Assembly (NCBI GenBank): GCA_018823415.1
Contig: JAHJIN010000054.1
Coordinates: forward strand, 1-36,498
Direction: 5' to 3'
DNA: 36,498 nt
Source: Chloroflexota bacterium
Lineage (GTDB): Bacteria > Chloroflexota > JAHJIN01
Below the pieces are notes generated by a model, which saw only the letters and a list, made by a program, of their open reading frames with translations, had not been told where the DNA came from and made no database searches. Numbering within the stretch: the first letter of the stretch is position 1; every line of letters begins with the position of its first letter. The translations under genes were made by a program, and so were the position numbers. This document shows, in pieces, positions 1 to 8,115 of the stretch.

Positions 1-112
1 GGCCGGCGGGTGTGGCGCCCGGGGAGCCGGGTAGGCAGCCGCCAGCGACCACGAGCGCCAGCACCAGCAGCGCCACCAGGGTGGGCCAGGGCGCGCGACC
101 GGGCCACATCAT
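1..112 (-). CDS. Lipoprotein, N-terminal part only (runs off the window)
   Basis: Reading down from position 112, the frame opens ATG-ATG-TGG and gives MMWPGRAPWPTLVALL followed by VLALVVAGGCLPGSPG. This is a short N-terminus with an Arg, a hydrophobic stretch, and a cysteine at residue 26 preceded by Ala-Gly-Gly. That is a plausible lipobox for signal peptidase II, so the mature protein would be a membrane-anchored lipoprotein. The start codon overlaps the stop of the upstream coiled-coil gene by 4 bases (ATGA, 109-112), so the two are probably translationally coupled in one operon. Only 37 codons are in the window and the function of the mature part cannot be seen. The signal peptide and overlap are visible directly; the coupling is inferred. 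Confidence 0.65.
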   Translation of the reverse strand, partial: MMWPGRAPWPTLVALLVLALVVAGGCLPGSPGATPAG

Positions 113-1362
113 GCGCTGTCGCCATCCTGGGGCGCTCGTTCCAGGGGCTTTTCCTCCTTGGCAGCGCGCAGCAGATCCTTCATGCCGGCCAGGTGCTCCT
201 GCCCCTGCGCCATGTCACGCCCCCGTCCGTCCATCTCGTGATGCAGCCAACCGGTCCACAGTTGATGCTCGCGGTTGATGCGCTCGGTAAACTGCTGCCG
301 CGTCTCGACAAACTCTTCTTGCACCTGGGCGCGCCACTTGTCGATGCCCCTCAGTATATCCAAGTCCTGGGCACGGCGGTCCTCGCGTTCCTGCTCCCGA
401 GCCTGGGCTGTCTCATCACGGTGCAGCTTGTACTGATCCATGAACTGCTGCCACTGCAAATCCTGTTTTTCATCGTGGCGCCGGCGGTCCGCCATCTGCT
501 CCTGCATAGCGATGTCCTGGTTGGTCCAATCCAGGCCGCGCTCTTCCCAGCGCTCCCAGACCCGGCGCTGCTCCACGCGCCACGTCTCCAGGGCCTCGAT
601 GCGGGCAACCTGAGCCTCGGCCCGGCGCCCCTGTTCCTCCACCAGCTTGGTGCGAGCCAGGATGGCCTTGCTCTGATCCAGGGTCTCTTCCACCAATTTC
701 TGGGCTACGGTGGCGGCCTCGGTGCTGCGGCGGCTGCGCTCCTCCACCACCTTGAACTGTGCCTGGCGCGCCCCTTCGGCGCGCTCCACCTCGCTCATTC
801 GCAGATCGATAGTCTTGACCTGCTGCGCCAGACGGGGGGTTATCTCTTCCAGCAAGAGAGCCCGTGCGGCCATGCTCTCGCCATCATGTTCCAGACCCGC
901 AATCCGCTGTTCCTGCTGTACCAGAGACTGCCGTGCGGCCTCTAACTTGGCCTCCTGGAACTGACCGACCCGGCTTTCCTTGAATTCTTGTTCCAGGTTC
1001 AGCACTTGTTGGCGCAGCTCGTTAAAGGCCTTGTGCTGACGCTCCTCTTCGACATCGCGCAGCCGAGCCGCCTGACTCACCATCTTTTCCTGCTGGTCCA
1101 TGCGCTGCTGGAGCAGCTCGATGTGGTCCCGGGCCTGCTTGAGTGCCTCTTCCAGACGCAGGTTCTTGCGCGCCAGGCTGGTGGTCTGATCCAGGTTCTC
1201 CTGAAACTGCCGCAGCAAGGCACCCTGTTCGCGAAGCTGCATGGACAGGACTTCGATCTGACGGCCCAGTTCCGAGACAAGTGCCTTGTCGTTCTTGCGC
1301 TCAGCGTCCAGCCATTCGACGAGTTTCAATGCCCGGGTGAGATCGGTCTGTTCGTCGCTCAA
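109..1362 (-). CDS. Coiled-coil protein of unknown function
   Basis: This is an almost entirely helical, charged protein of about 417 residues, rich in Glu, Gln, Arg and Leu. Long heptad-like stretches cover most of its length, and the C-terminal third contains many Trp and Gln residues. There is no signal peptide or membrane segment, so it is likely cytoplasmic and may be structural or scaffolding; I recognise no catalytic motif. Start: an ATG at 1398 opens the same frame but has no ribosome binding site and lies directly against a promoter -10 (TAGAAT, 1399-1404), so the transcript would begin inside it. A TTG at 1362 has GGAGGT 4 bases upstream and fits a transcript starting near 1392, so I chose it. 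It is co-transcribed with the lipoprotein gene that overlaps its stop. Function unknown. Confidence 0.75.
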   Translation of the reverse strand: MSDEQTDLTRALKLVEWLDAERKNDKALVSELGRQIEVLSMQLREQGALLRQFQENLDQTTSLARKNLRLEEALKQARDHIELLQQRMDQQEKMVSQAARLRDVEEERQHKAFNELRQQVLNLEQEFKESRVGQFQEAKLEAARQSLVQQEQRIAGLEHDGESMAARALLLEEITPRLAQQVKTIDLRMSEVERAEGARQAQFKVVEERSRRSTEAATVAQKLVEETLDQSKAILARTKLVEEQGRRAEAQVARIEALETWRVEQRRVWERWEERGLDWTNQDIAMQEQMADRRRHDEKQDLQWQQFMDQYKLHRDETAQAREQEREDRRAQDLDILRGIDKWRAQVQEEFVETRQQFTERINREHQLWTGWLHHEMDGRGRDMAQGQEHLAGMKDLLRAAKEEKPLERAPQDGDSA

Positions 1363-1398
1363 GGCTACCTCCAAATGGGGATTTGACTGCTGGTTCAT

Positions 1399-1427
1399 AT
1401 TCTACCACATCGCAGGCTTGAGGTAAA
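1399..1427 (-). promoter_or_regulatory. Sigma-70-type promoter of the coiled-coil/lipoprotein operon
   Basis: On the minus strand there is TTTACC (1427-1422), a 17-base spacer, then TAGAAT (1404-1399). TGG lies immediately before the -10, giving an extended -10. It sits between the divergent coiled-coil and mnmG genes. Its position argues for the TTG start at 1362 rather than the ATG at 1398. Confidence 0.5.
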
Positions 1428-1435
1428 GCCGGCCC

Positions 1436-1464
1436 TTGACAGTGGGCCAAGGTTCACGTATCAT
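1436..1464 (+). promoter_or_regulatory. Sigma-70-type promoter of mnmG
   Basis: A perfect -35 TTGACA (1436-1441) is followed by a 17-base spacer and TATCAT (1459-1464). The mnmG ribosome binding site (GGAG, 1483-1486) and ATG (1496) follow at the expected distance. The hexamers would be translated if the longer frame from position 1436 were used, which is another reason to reject that longer start. Confidence 0.65.
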
Positions 1465-1495
1465 GCGGCCCAGAACAAACGCGGAGATAACAAGC

Positions 1496-3430
1496 ATGTA
1501 TGACGTGATCGTGGTGGGGGGCGGACACGCCGGCTGCGAGGCGGCATATGCGGCGGCCCGATTGGGCTGCCGCACGCTCCTGTTGACGATGAATATCGAC
1601 CTGCTGGCGGCCATGCCGTGCAACCCGTCGGTGGGCGGGCCGGCCAAGGGCCATCTGGTGCGCGAGATGGACGCGCTGGGTGGGGCCATGCCCCAGGCGA
1701 CCGACGCCACATTCATCCAGATGCGCCTGCTGAACGCCAGCAAGGGGCCGGCGGTCCAGGCCCTGCGTGCCCAGTGCGACCGGCAACTCTACCGCGTGGC
1801 GATGCGGCACCTGCTGGAAGCCCAGCCCACGCTGGCCTTGCGCCAGGCCATCGTGACGGACGTGCTGGTGCAGGACGGGCAGATTCGCGGGATACGCACC
1901 AGCCTGGGCACCGTGTTCGAGGCCCGGAGCGTGGTGCTCACCACCGGCACATTCCTGGCAGCGCGCATCATGACCGGCGACGTGGTCACGCCGGCCGGCC
2001 GCGCCGGCGAGTTCCCGGCCGTGGGCCTGTCAACTTCCCTGCGGGACCTGGGCCTGACCCTGGGCCGGCTCCAGACCAACACCCCACCCCGCATCGACGC
2101 CCGCACCGTGGATTTCAGCCAGACCATCGTCCAGCCCGGCAGCGAGACGCCGCTGTACTTTAGCCGGGCCTATCGCGAGGCAGACCCACCGCGGCCCGGC
2201 TACCCGGCCGCGCTCACCGGCATCCACCCGGCCTACCCCATCCCCCACCAGACTGCCTGGCGGCCCCAGGTGCCGTGCTACATGGTGCACACCACCGCCG
2301 ATACACACCGCGTGGTGCGCGACAACCTGGCCCGCTCGCCCATCGCCTCCGGGTTCATCGAGGGACTGGGGCCGCGTTACTGCCCCTCCATCGAGGAAAA
2401 GCTGGTGCGCTTCCCGGACAAGGAAAGTCATCAACTGTTTCTGGAGCCGGAAGGGTTCGCCACGCCCGAGATGTACGTCCAGGGCATGTTCACCGCCATG
2501 CCGGTGGAGGTCCAACTCGCCATGCTGCGCAGCGTCCCGGCCCTGCGCGGCGTCGAGATAGTCCGCCCCGGCTATGCTGTGGAGTACGATTACGTGCCGT
2601 CCAGCCAGTTGCTCCCCACGCTAGAAACCCAGCGCGTGCGGGGGCTGTTCCATGCCGGGCAGATCAATGGCACGTCGGGCTATGAAGAGGCTGCCGCGCA
2701 AGGGCTGGTGGCCGGGGCCAACGCCGCCCTCCACGCCCTGGACCGCGAACCGCTCGTGCTGCGGCGCGACCAAGCCTACATCGGCGTGATGGTGGACGAC
2801 CTCATCACCAAGCCCATCGACGAGCCGTATCGCATCATGACCGGCCGGGCCGAGTTCCGGCTCTTATTGCGTCAGGACAACGCCGACCTGCGTCTGGCCG
2901 ACGTGGGACACCGGGCCGGGCTCATCGCCGACGCGCGCTACCAGGACATCGAGGCTCAACGCGCTGCCATCGCAGCCGAACTGGATCGGCTGACCGGCGT
3001 CACCGTGCGCCCGGCCCCGGCGGCCGAGGCAGTGAACGCACTTCAATTCTTGCGCCGGCCCGGCGTGGGCTATGCCGACGTGGCAGCCCTCGCCCCGCCG
3101 CCCGCGCCTCTTGCGCCCGAGACCGCCACCGAGGTCGAGGTCGAGGCCAAGTACGCGGCCTACATCGACAAGCAGCGGGACCAGGTGGCACGCATGCGCT
3201 CACTGGAGGACCGGCACATCTCGCCGGACCTGGATTACGACGCCGTGCACGGCCTGCGCAACGAGGCCCGGGACCGGCTTGGCACGGCCCGGCCGGCCAC
3301 CGTGGGGCAGGCCAGTCGCATGGCCGGCGTCAACCCGGCCGACATCGCTGTGCTGCTCGTGCACTTGGAACGTCGGAAATCGAACGCGCAATTCACCGCG
3401 GAGAACACAGAGCACGCAGAGATTTCTTGA
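1496..3430 (+). CDS. mnmG: tRNA uridine-5-carboxymethylaminomethyl modification enzyme MnmG (GidA)
   Basis: This FAD-binding enzyme works with the GTPase MnmE to install the carboxymethylaminomethyl group on C5 of the wobble uridine (U34) of certain tRNAs, using methylene-tetrahydrofolate and NADH. The protein opens MYDVIVVGGGHAGCEAA, the dinucleotide-binding fold, and carries family segments such as CNPSVGGPAKGH, GQINGTSGYEEAAAQG and MTGRAEFRLLLRQDNAD, followed by the helical C-terminal domain (LRNEARDRL). At 644 aa it is full length for the family. The start at 1496 has GGAG 9 bases upstream and lies below a good promoter. Oddity: after the normal end of the family, the last 15 or so residues (NAQFTAENTEHAEIS) are encoded by the left arm of a palindromic repeat, so the native stop appears to have been replaced. 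Confidence 0.95.
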   Translation: MYDVIVVGGGHAGCEAAYAAARLGCRTLLLTMNIDLLAAMPCNPSVGGPAKGHLVREMDALGGAMPQATDATFIQMRLLNASKGPAVQALRAQCDRQLYRVAMRHLLEAQPTLALRQAIVTDVLVQDGQIRGIRTSLGTVFEARSVVLTTGTFLAARIMTGDVVTPAGRAGEFPAVGLSTSLRDLGLTLGRLQTNTPPRIDARTVDFSQTIVQPGSETPLYFSRAYREADPPRPGYPAALTGIHPAYPIPHQTAWRPQVPCYMVHTTADTHRVVRDNLARSPIASGFIEGLGPRYCPSIEEKLVRFPDKESHQLFLEPEGFATPEMYVQGMFTAMPVEVQLAMLRSVPALRGVEIVRPGYAVEYDYVPSSQLLPTLETQRVRGLFHAGQINGTSGYEEAAAQGLVAGANAALHALDREPLVLRRDQAYIGVMVDDLITKPIDEPYRIMTGRAEFRLLLRQDNADLRLADVGHRAGLIADARYQDIEAQRAAIAAELDRLTGVTVRPAPAAEAVNALQFLRRPGVGYADVAALAPPPAPLAPETATEVEVEAKYAAYIDKQRDQVARMRSLEDRHISPDLDYDAVHGLRNEARDRLGTARPATVGQASRMAGVNPADIAVLLVHLERRKSNAQFTAENTEHAEIS

Positions 3431-3463
3431 TTGCCTCTGCGCCCTTGGCGCTCTCTGCGATAA
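3393..3463. repeat. Imperfect palindromic repeat, copy 1 (ACAGAG/CTCTG-rich)
   Basis: The left arm (about 3396-3421, CCGCGGAGAACACAGAG...) pairs imperfectly with the right arm (3433-3463, CCTCTGCGC...CTCTCTGCGATAA), with about 18 of 26 positions complementary. The same word style recurs at 5134-5208, and the two copies flank the glycoside hydrolase gene. The left arm encodes the C-terminus and stop of MnmG. Confidence 0.7.
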
Positions 3464-3479
3464 GGTCCGAATCATACCC

Positions 3480-5045
3480 ATGAAAAGACGAATCCGGATC
3501 GGGGCCAAGCTGGCGCTGTTGGGCTTGATGCTGACCATGATGGCCGGCCTGGTGCCGATCCCCCTGAACATCCCGCCCACCCCCATTGCCCCGCACCTGA
3601 GCGTTGGCATCCACACGCTGCGCCTGGGCGACGATGACCTGCGCCTCATTCGCGGGGCCGGGTGCGACTGGGCCATGCAGGTGTTTAGCTGGCGGGAAAT
3701 CGAGCCGCTGCCCCAGGATTATCATTGGGAATATGCCGATAGCGTGGTGCGGGCCTGCGATTATTACGGGGTCGACCTTATCGTCCGGCTGGACCAGCAG
3801 CCCGAGTGGGCCGCGCCGGAAGCGGTCTTTCCTGAGGGCGGACAGGCCCCGCCGGCTGACCTGGACACGTATGGCGACTTTTGCGCCACCGTCGCGGCGC
3901 GCTACCGGGGCCGCGTGCGGGCCTATGTGGTCTGGAACGAGCCGAACTTGGCCCGCGAATGGGGCGAAGTCCGGCCCGACCCGCTGGCCTACATGGACCT
4001 GCTGCGCGTGGCCTATCGCCGCATCAAGGCCGCCGACCCCGACGCCCTGGTGGTGAGCGCCGGGTTGTCGCCCACCAACGAGAACACGGCCCGGGCCATG
4101 GACGACCGGCTCTACCTGCGCATGATGGCCCAGGCCGATCTGGCCCAATCCTGCGACGTGGTGGGCGTCCACGCCTACGGGTTCGCGTATCCGCCGGACG
4201 ACCCGCGCGGCGCGCACCAGGACCTGAACCTGGCCCGGGTGCTGGACCTGCACGACGTCCTGGCCGCATACGGGGGCGCGGCCACGCCGGTGTGGGCGTT
4301 GGAATACGGCTGGACCACCAACACGCTGAACCCGGACCTGGCCTGGATGAGCGTGACGCCGGCGCAGCAAGCCGAGTACGTGGCCCGGGGGCTAGAACGC
4401 ATCTATGAGGAGTGGCCCTGGCTGCACCTGGTCTGCGTGTGGAACCTGAGCCGGGGCCTGCCGCCAGAGGACGAAAAGCGCTGGTACAGTCTGCTGGATG
4501 ATGCGGGGCAACCCAACGCCACCTATCACGCGCTGGCGACGCTGCCCAAGCGCACCGATGTGCCGGAGGCGGCCCGCCTGCGCGATGGGATTGTGACAAC
4601 TCTCGCCGGCCTGTGGACGCGGCCGGACCCGCTCGTGGACGTGCTGGCACGTGACGTGGTGATCCGCATCGGAGAAGTGGACGAGTGGTATCCGCACTGG
4701 GCCCGGCTCCACTGGCAGAAAGGCTCGTCGTTGGCGTGGGAGGGGGACTTTTACGTGCGCGAGCCGGGCACCGGGCCGTGGACGCTAGAGTTGGAAGCCA
4801 TGCAGGTGGACGACTGGGGAAATGCCGTGACCATCAACGGGCAAGCTCTGGAACCGCCGGTGCTGCCGGCCCAGGGCTGGGGGTCCGAGTGGGTGACGGT
4901 GCGATTGCGAGTGCCGGCCGGCGTGCTGCGCCCGGGCCTGAACACCATCCGCTTCCAGGTGAGCCGCCGCCTACCCATTCACCAGGACGATTGGGCCGTG
5001 TGGGAGAGTATCCAGTTCCGAAACGTGCGCCTGCGGCCGGATTGA
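3480..5045 (+). CDS. Exported TIM-barrel glycoside hydrolase (clan GH-A-like)
   Basis: The 521-aa protein starts with a basic N-terminus (MKRRIRIGAK) and a hydrophobic stretch to about residue 27, so it is exported or membrane-anchored. Residues 40-440 form a glycosidase-like barrel. VVWNEPN places the presumed acid/base Glu at 154, and VWALEYGW places the presumed nucleophile Glu at 275; this spacing and context are those of clan GH-A retaining enzymes (GH5/GH39-like). The C-terminal 120 residues look like a beta-sandwich module. Substrate cannot be told from sequence. The gene stands alone between two copies of a palindromic repeat, downstream of mnmG. ATG at 3480 was chosen because it gives an intact signal peptide; no strong ribosome binding site is visible. 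The frame continues open upstream inside mnmG, but that stretch is a shadow. Confidence 0.8.
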   Translation: MKRRIRIGAKLALLGLMLTMMAGLVPIPLNIPPTPIAPHLSVGIHTLRLGDDDLRLIRGAGCDWAMQVFSWREIEPLPQDYHWEYADSVVRACDYYGVDLIVRLDQQPEWAAPEAVFPEGGQAPPADLDTYGDFCATVAARYRGRVRAYVVWNEPNLAREWGEVRPDPLAYMDLLRVAYRRIKAADPDALVVSAGLSPTNENTARAMDDRLYLRMMAQADLAQSCDVVGVHAYGFAYPPDDPRGAHQDLNLARVLDLHDVLAAYGGAATPVWALEYGWTTNTLNPDLAWMSVTPAQQAEYVARGLERIYEEWPWLHLVCVWNLSRGLPPEDEKRWYSLLDDAGQPNATYHALATLPKRTDVPEAARLRDGIVTTLAGLWTRPDPLVDVLARDVVIRIGEVDEWYPHWARLHWQKGSSLAWEGDFYVREPGTGPWTLELEAMQVDDWGNAVTINGQALEPPVLPAQGWGSEWVTVRLRVPAGVLRPGLNTIRFQVSRRLPIHQDDWAVWESIQFRNVRLRPD

Positions 5046-5056
5046 AATCGCACGCC

Positions 5057-5091
5057 GTCAAACTGCAATTACACTCGGTCAAACTGCAATT
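5057..5091 (+). repeat. 14-bp direct repeat, two copies
   Basis: GTCAAACTGCAATT occurs at 5057-5070 and again at 5078-5091, a 21-base period, directly after the glycoside hydrolase stop. It is one of several short tandem 'filler' words seen at gene borders in this window. Confidence 0.75.
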
Positions 5092-5133
5092 GCGTTTACC
5101 CTAACCTGTGCGAGCCAGAGCCAAGCAGGAAAT

Positions 5134-5208
5134 TTAACCGCCGAGAACGCCGAGACCGCGGAGCAGACAAAGCAAAAACTCTGCGCCCTCAGCGTGCTCT
5201 GCGGCTAA
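5134..5208. repeat. Imperfect palindromic repeat, copy 2
   Basis: The 30-base left arm (5134-5163, beginning TTAACCGCCGAGAACGCC) is complementary at about 24 of 30 positions to the right arm (5179-5208, ending CTCTGCGGCTAA), around an A-rich centre. It resembles the repeat at 3393-3463. It lies between the convergent glycoside hydrolase and isomerase genes and could act as a bidirectional terminator, although no clean U-tract is present. The rest of the interval 5046-5228 shows nothing else. Confidence 0.75.
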
Positions 5209-5228
5209 CCCTTGTCCCTGGGGGCCTG

Positions 5229-6062
5229 CTACTCGACGCTGAAATACTCGCCTACGTATTCGAGCGCGGCCTCTCGTGCGGCCCGGGCCAGTTCCACCGG
5301 GTCACGTTCCCAGTACGCCGGTCGGAACAATTCCACCGTGCAGGGCTTGTCATAGCCGATGTGCCGCAGCCGGATGAGAATATCGTCCAGGGGCAGCACG
5401 CCCTCGCCGGGCAGCAGGCGATGCGCGGCCTTGAGCGTCTCGCGGGGCCGGTCCTCCACGTCGCACAGATGCACCAGGTCAATGCCCTCTTGCGGTACAT
5501 CCAGCATGCCCTTCAAGTCAGACCCGCCGATGTAGAACTGGCTGACGTCCAGCACCAGGCCCACGTTGCCCCGGCCGGCTTGCTTGACCACCTCCCAGCC
5601 CTGCGCCAGCGTCCGCACCGAGGACCCGGGATAACCCAGGAACTCGAACCCCACGCGCACGTCATGACGCCCGGCGATACTTCCCAGGTCTTGCAGCACG
5701 CGCACCGTCTCGGCACGCACCTCGGCCCACGACGTATCGGCCGGCGCGGGGCCGGGCGTCACCACCACGTCCCGGCACCCCAGCGCCGCAGCCGCTTTGG
5801 CGAGTTGGCATAGCCGGGCCTGCACGTCGACGTATTCATTCGGTGGTCGAAACGTGACGCCCATCACCGCGCCAATGGCAATCGGCTGGATGCCCTGGGC
5901 CTCAAACGCCGCGTGCAGTTCCTCGATGGTATGCTCCTGGAGGTACGTGTCCAGTTTGGACGCCGCGATCTCGAATGCGCGAAACCCGGCCGCGCCGGCC
6001 GCGGCAATATCGGCCGGCATGGGCGTGTGCATGATGGTCGCGCCGCTGAGGGCCAACAGCAT
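5229..6062 (-). CDS. Sugar phosphate isomerase/epimerase-like TIM barrel protein
   Basis: The 277-aa protein has the xylose-isomerase-like / AP endonuclease 2 barrel (PF01261 type). Typical strand ends are VGFEFLGYPG, NVGLVLDVSQFYIGG, IDLVHLCDVEDRPRE and CTVELFRPAYW, which supply the His/Glu/Asp metal ligands of the family. Members include IolE, IolI and hydroxypyruvate isomerase; the exact substrate cannot be assigned. There is no signal peptide. The start has a strong AAAGGAG a few bases upstream. It is second in a two-gene operon, 15 bases after the stop of the metallo-beta-lactamase-fold gene. Confidence 0.85.
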   Translation of the reverse strand: MLLALSGATIMHTPMPADIAAAGAAGFRAFEIAASKLDTYLQEHTIEELHAAFEAQGIQPIAIGAVMGVTFRPPNEYVDVQARLCQLAKAAAALGCRDVVVTPGPAPADTSWAEVRAETVRVLQDLGSIAGRHDVRVGFEFLGYPGSSVRTLAQGWEVVKQAGRGNVGLVLDVSQFYIGGSDLKGMLDVPQEGIDLVHLCDVEDRPRETLKAAHRLLPGEGVLPLDDILIRLRHIGYDKPCTVELFRPAYWERDPVELARAAREAALEYVGEYFSVE

Positions 6063-6077
6063 GATAATCTCCTTTGC

Positions 6078-6716
6078 CTAGCGATAATCCAGCAGCACCA
6101 CCTCGGTCGCGGCCGGCAACGTGTCCCGTTCTACGGTGAGCCGGTCCTTCACCGACACCTTGCCCACGCCCATCGCCTGCAAAAAGTCATCCACCGGGGC
6201 CAGTGGAAAGTTGAGGGCGGGGGTCTTGTAATGCATGGGGATGACGATGCGAGGCCGGACCTGGCGCACCAGATCCGCCGCCTGCCGGGCGTCCAGGGTG
6301 TAGGTGCCACCCACCGGCGCCATCAGCACGTCCACCCCATCGAGTGCCTCGAGCTGCGGCGCAGATAGCGGGTGCCCCAGGTCGCCCAGGTGACACATGC
6401 GCACGTCGTCCATGGTCACGCAGTAGACCATGTTGGAACCGCGTTTCTGACCGCCCACCTCGTCGTGGTGCGTGGCAATGCCGGTGATGGCGATGCCGCG
6501 CACGGTGTGCGGGCCGGGCGTGCGCACCACCTGGGGATTACCGCGCACGCCGGCCACATAGCCGTGGTCCCGGTGCTCGTGGCTCAGCGTGACAATGTCG
6601 GCCGTGGGATACGGCAGCTTGTAGCCTATGGTCTCGTTATAGGGGTCCATGACCAGCCGGACCCCTTGCCGGTCCTGCAACAGAAAACACGCATGACCCA
6701 ACCACTTGATGTCCAT
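6078..6716 (-). CDS. Metallo-beta-lactamase-fold metal-dependent hydrolase
   Basis: The 212-aa protein begins MDIKWLGHACFLLQ, the usual opening of the small MBL-fold family related to UPF0173 (PF13483 type). SHEHRDH (residues 45-51) is the HxHxDH metal-binding motif, MDPY supplies an early Asp, CHLGDLGH gives the bridging Asp region, and IPMHYKT the last His. It probably hydrolyses a small cytoplasmic ester or lactone; substrate unknown. A longer in-frame start at 6842 would overlap the upstream hydrogenase gene and add residues unlike the family. ATG 6716 has GGGAGG eight bases upstream, so I chose it. The 94 bases between this gene and the hydrogenase stop contain a small hairpin (GTTGGA/TCCAAC) but no clear terminator. 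Confidence 0.88.
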   Translation of the reverse strand: MDIKWLGHACFLLQDRQGVRLVMDPYNETIGYKLPYPTADIVTLSHEHRDHGYVAGVRGNPQVVRTPGPHTVRGIAITGIATHHDEVGGQKRGSNMVYCVTMDDVRMCHLGDLGHPLSAPQLEALDGVDVLMAPVGGTYTLDARQAADLVRQVRPRIVIPMHYKTPALNFPLAPVDDFLQAMGVGKVSVKDRLTVERDTLPAATEVVLLDYR

Positions 6717-6810
6717 GTACCGACCTCCCTCTCGATCGTTCCAGTTGGACCACAATCCAACAGGCCAATCCAGCGTAGCTCGTGATCGCAGACTCGTCCC
6801 TTGCGAGGCA

Positions 6811-8115
6811 TCAGTGGGTTGCGCAGGTGAGACAGGGATCAAACATCCTGACGCAGCGCGCCACGAGTTCCTCGCCTTCTTTCGACAAGCTATCCCCCTC
6901 GACGTGGCGCCCGGCCAGGTCTTTTAGCACCAGGTTGATGTATGCGTTGTTGAATTGTGTGGCGACCAAAAGCCTCATGCGCTCCATGGTCCCCCGGCTG
7001 ATCGTATAGTTGTGGACCAGCACACCCCGGGGCGCCTCCACCACGCCGATGCCCTGACCGCTTGATCCCAGATCGACATCACCGCCATCCATCTGTGTCA
7101 AATCCACGCCATTCAGGTGGCCCAGTATCTGCTTGGCGGCCCAAAAGATCTCCAGAAGCCGACAGTCGTCGAGGCGATTCAAGCCAAACAATGCCGGATC
7201 GCCCAGTTGCCTGGTCAGTTCCTGGTCTGCCAGCTCTGGATCGTCCCTCACGCCTCCCTCCTGAAGAAATCGAGAGAGAGGCCCCACAAAGAGTATGCCG
7301 TCGGGAAAGCCCAAGTCGGTAAGATAGGGAAACTTGGCAAGGGACCAATCGACCCGCATTTCCGAGATGTGATCGCCAAATGTGGCAGGGTCGAATTCCT
7401 TTATGACCTGTCCCGCTCTATCCAAGGCCCTGAAGCACTGCTGCCCGGGCCGGCTATCATAGGTCAAAAAGTTGACGCGATGTTCCGCGGGAAAGGGGAC
7501 AAGCTGCTCGTCCTGAGATTGCTGGCCCAGGCGATCGATCATCTGCCCGGCAGTCTCCTTGACCTCCGTTGCGATACGACGGATCTCTTCCAGGTCTTCC
7601 GCTGTGGGAGGAATGTAAAAACGCCCCACTCCCATGGCCACGGAATGAACAGCGCGCTTCCCCACAATCTCTACAATGCGATTGCCCGACTGGCGCAGGA
7701 AAAAGGCGTCGCTGGCGACATCTGGATACTCTTGCATCAGATCGAGGATACCCCGGGTGCCCCCCATCATGTCCGGCAAGGTGAGGAAAAAGTAACTCAG
7801 GGCATGGCTGCTGATCCACTCGCCCAAGACCGCAATCGTCCGCAGCCGATCCACCGACTGGGGCACTGGGACTTGGAGGGCGTCTTCGATGGCCCTGAGC
7901 CCGGCTACCTGGTGCGCCGTGCAGCATAACCCGCATATCCGGGAGACGATGTGGGGCACGGCCTCGACCAGCTTGCCGTGGGTCAGTTTCTCAAACCCCC
8001 TAAAGTCTTGGACCATGAAACGCGCGGCCTTGACACGACCAGCCTCGATTTCGATGTGAATGTCGGCGTTGCCCTCGATACGGGTGGCTTTTTGCAGCAG
8101 AATGACCTTGCTCAC
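6811..8115 (-). CDS. [NiFe] hydrogenase large subunit, group 3-like, lacking a C-terminal extension
   Basis: The 434-aa catalytic subunit is homologous to the group 3 (MvhA/HydA-like) large subunits that hold the NiFe(CN)2CO site. RIEG (12-15) supplies the conserved Glu. SRICGLCCTAH (58-68) is the L1 motif RxCGxCxxxH, and DPCLTCATH (426-434) is the L2 motif DPCxxCxxH, so all four Ni/Fe-binding Cys are present (61, 64, 428, 431). EAPRGVLVHNY is the usual pre-L2 segment. Oddity: the stop follows His434 directly, so the peptide normally removed by a maturation protease is absent. No hyp or protease gene is in the window. It starts with GTG at 8115, overlapping the small-subunit stop by 4 bases (GTGA). 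Base composition is visibly less G+C-rich than neighbours, suggesting transfer. Confidence 0.92.
   Translation of the reverse strand: MSKVILLQKATRIEGNADIHIEIEAGRVKAARFMVQDFRGFEKLTHGKLVEAVPHIVSRICGLCCTAHQVAGLRAIEDALQVPVPQSVDRLRTIAVLGEWISSHALSYFFLTLPDMMGGTRGILDLMQEYPDVASDAFFLRQSGNRIVEIVGKRAVHSVAMGVGRFYIPPTAEDLEEIRRIATEVKETAGQMIDRLGQQSQDEQLVPFPAEHRVNFLTYDSRPGQQCFRALDRAGQVIKEFDPATFGDHISEMRVDWSLAKFPYLTDLGFPDGILFVGPLSRFLQEGGVRDDPELADQELTRQLGDPALFGLNRLDDCRLLEIFWAAKQILGHLNGVDLTQMDGGDVDLGSSGQGIGVVEAPRGVLVHNYTISRGTMERMRLLVATQFNNAYINLVLKDLAGRHVEGDSLSKEGEELVARCVRMFDPCLTCATH

Noticed and set aside
6717..6842. N-terminal extension of the MBL-fold protein
   Set aside because: It would overlap the hydrogenase gene and lacks a ribosome binding site; the ATG at 6716 has GGGAGG.
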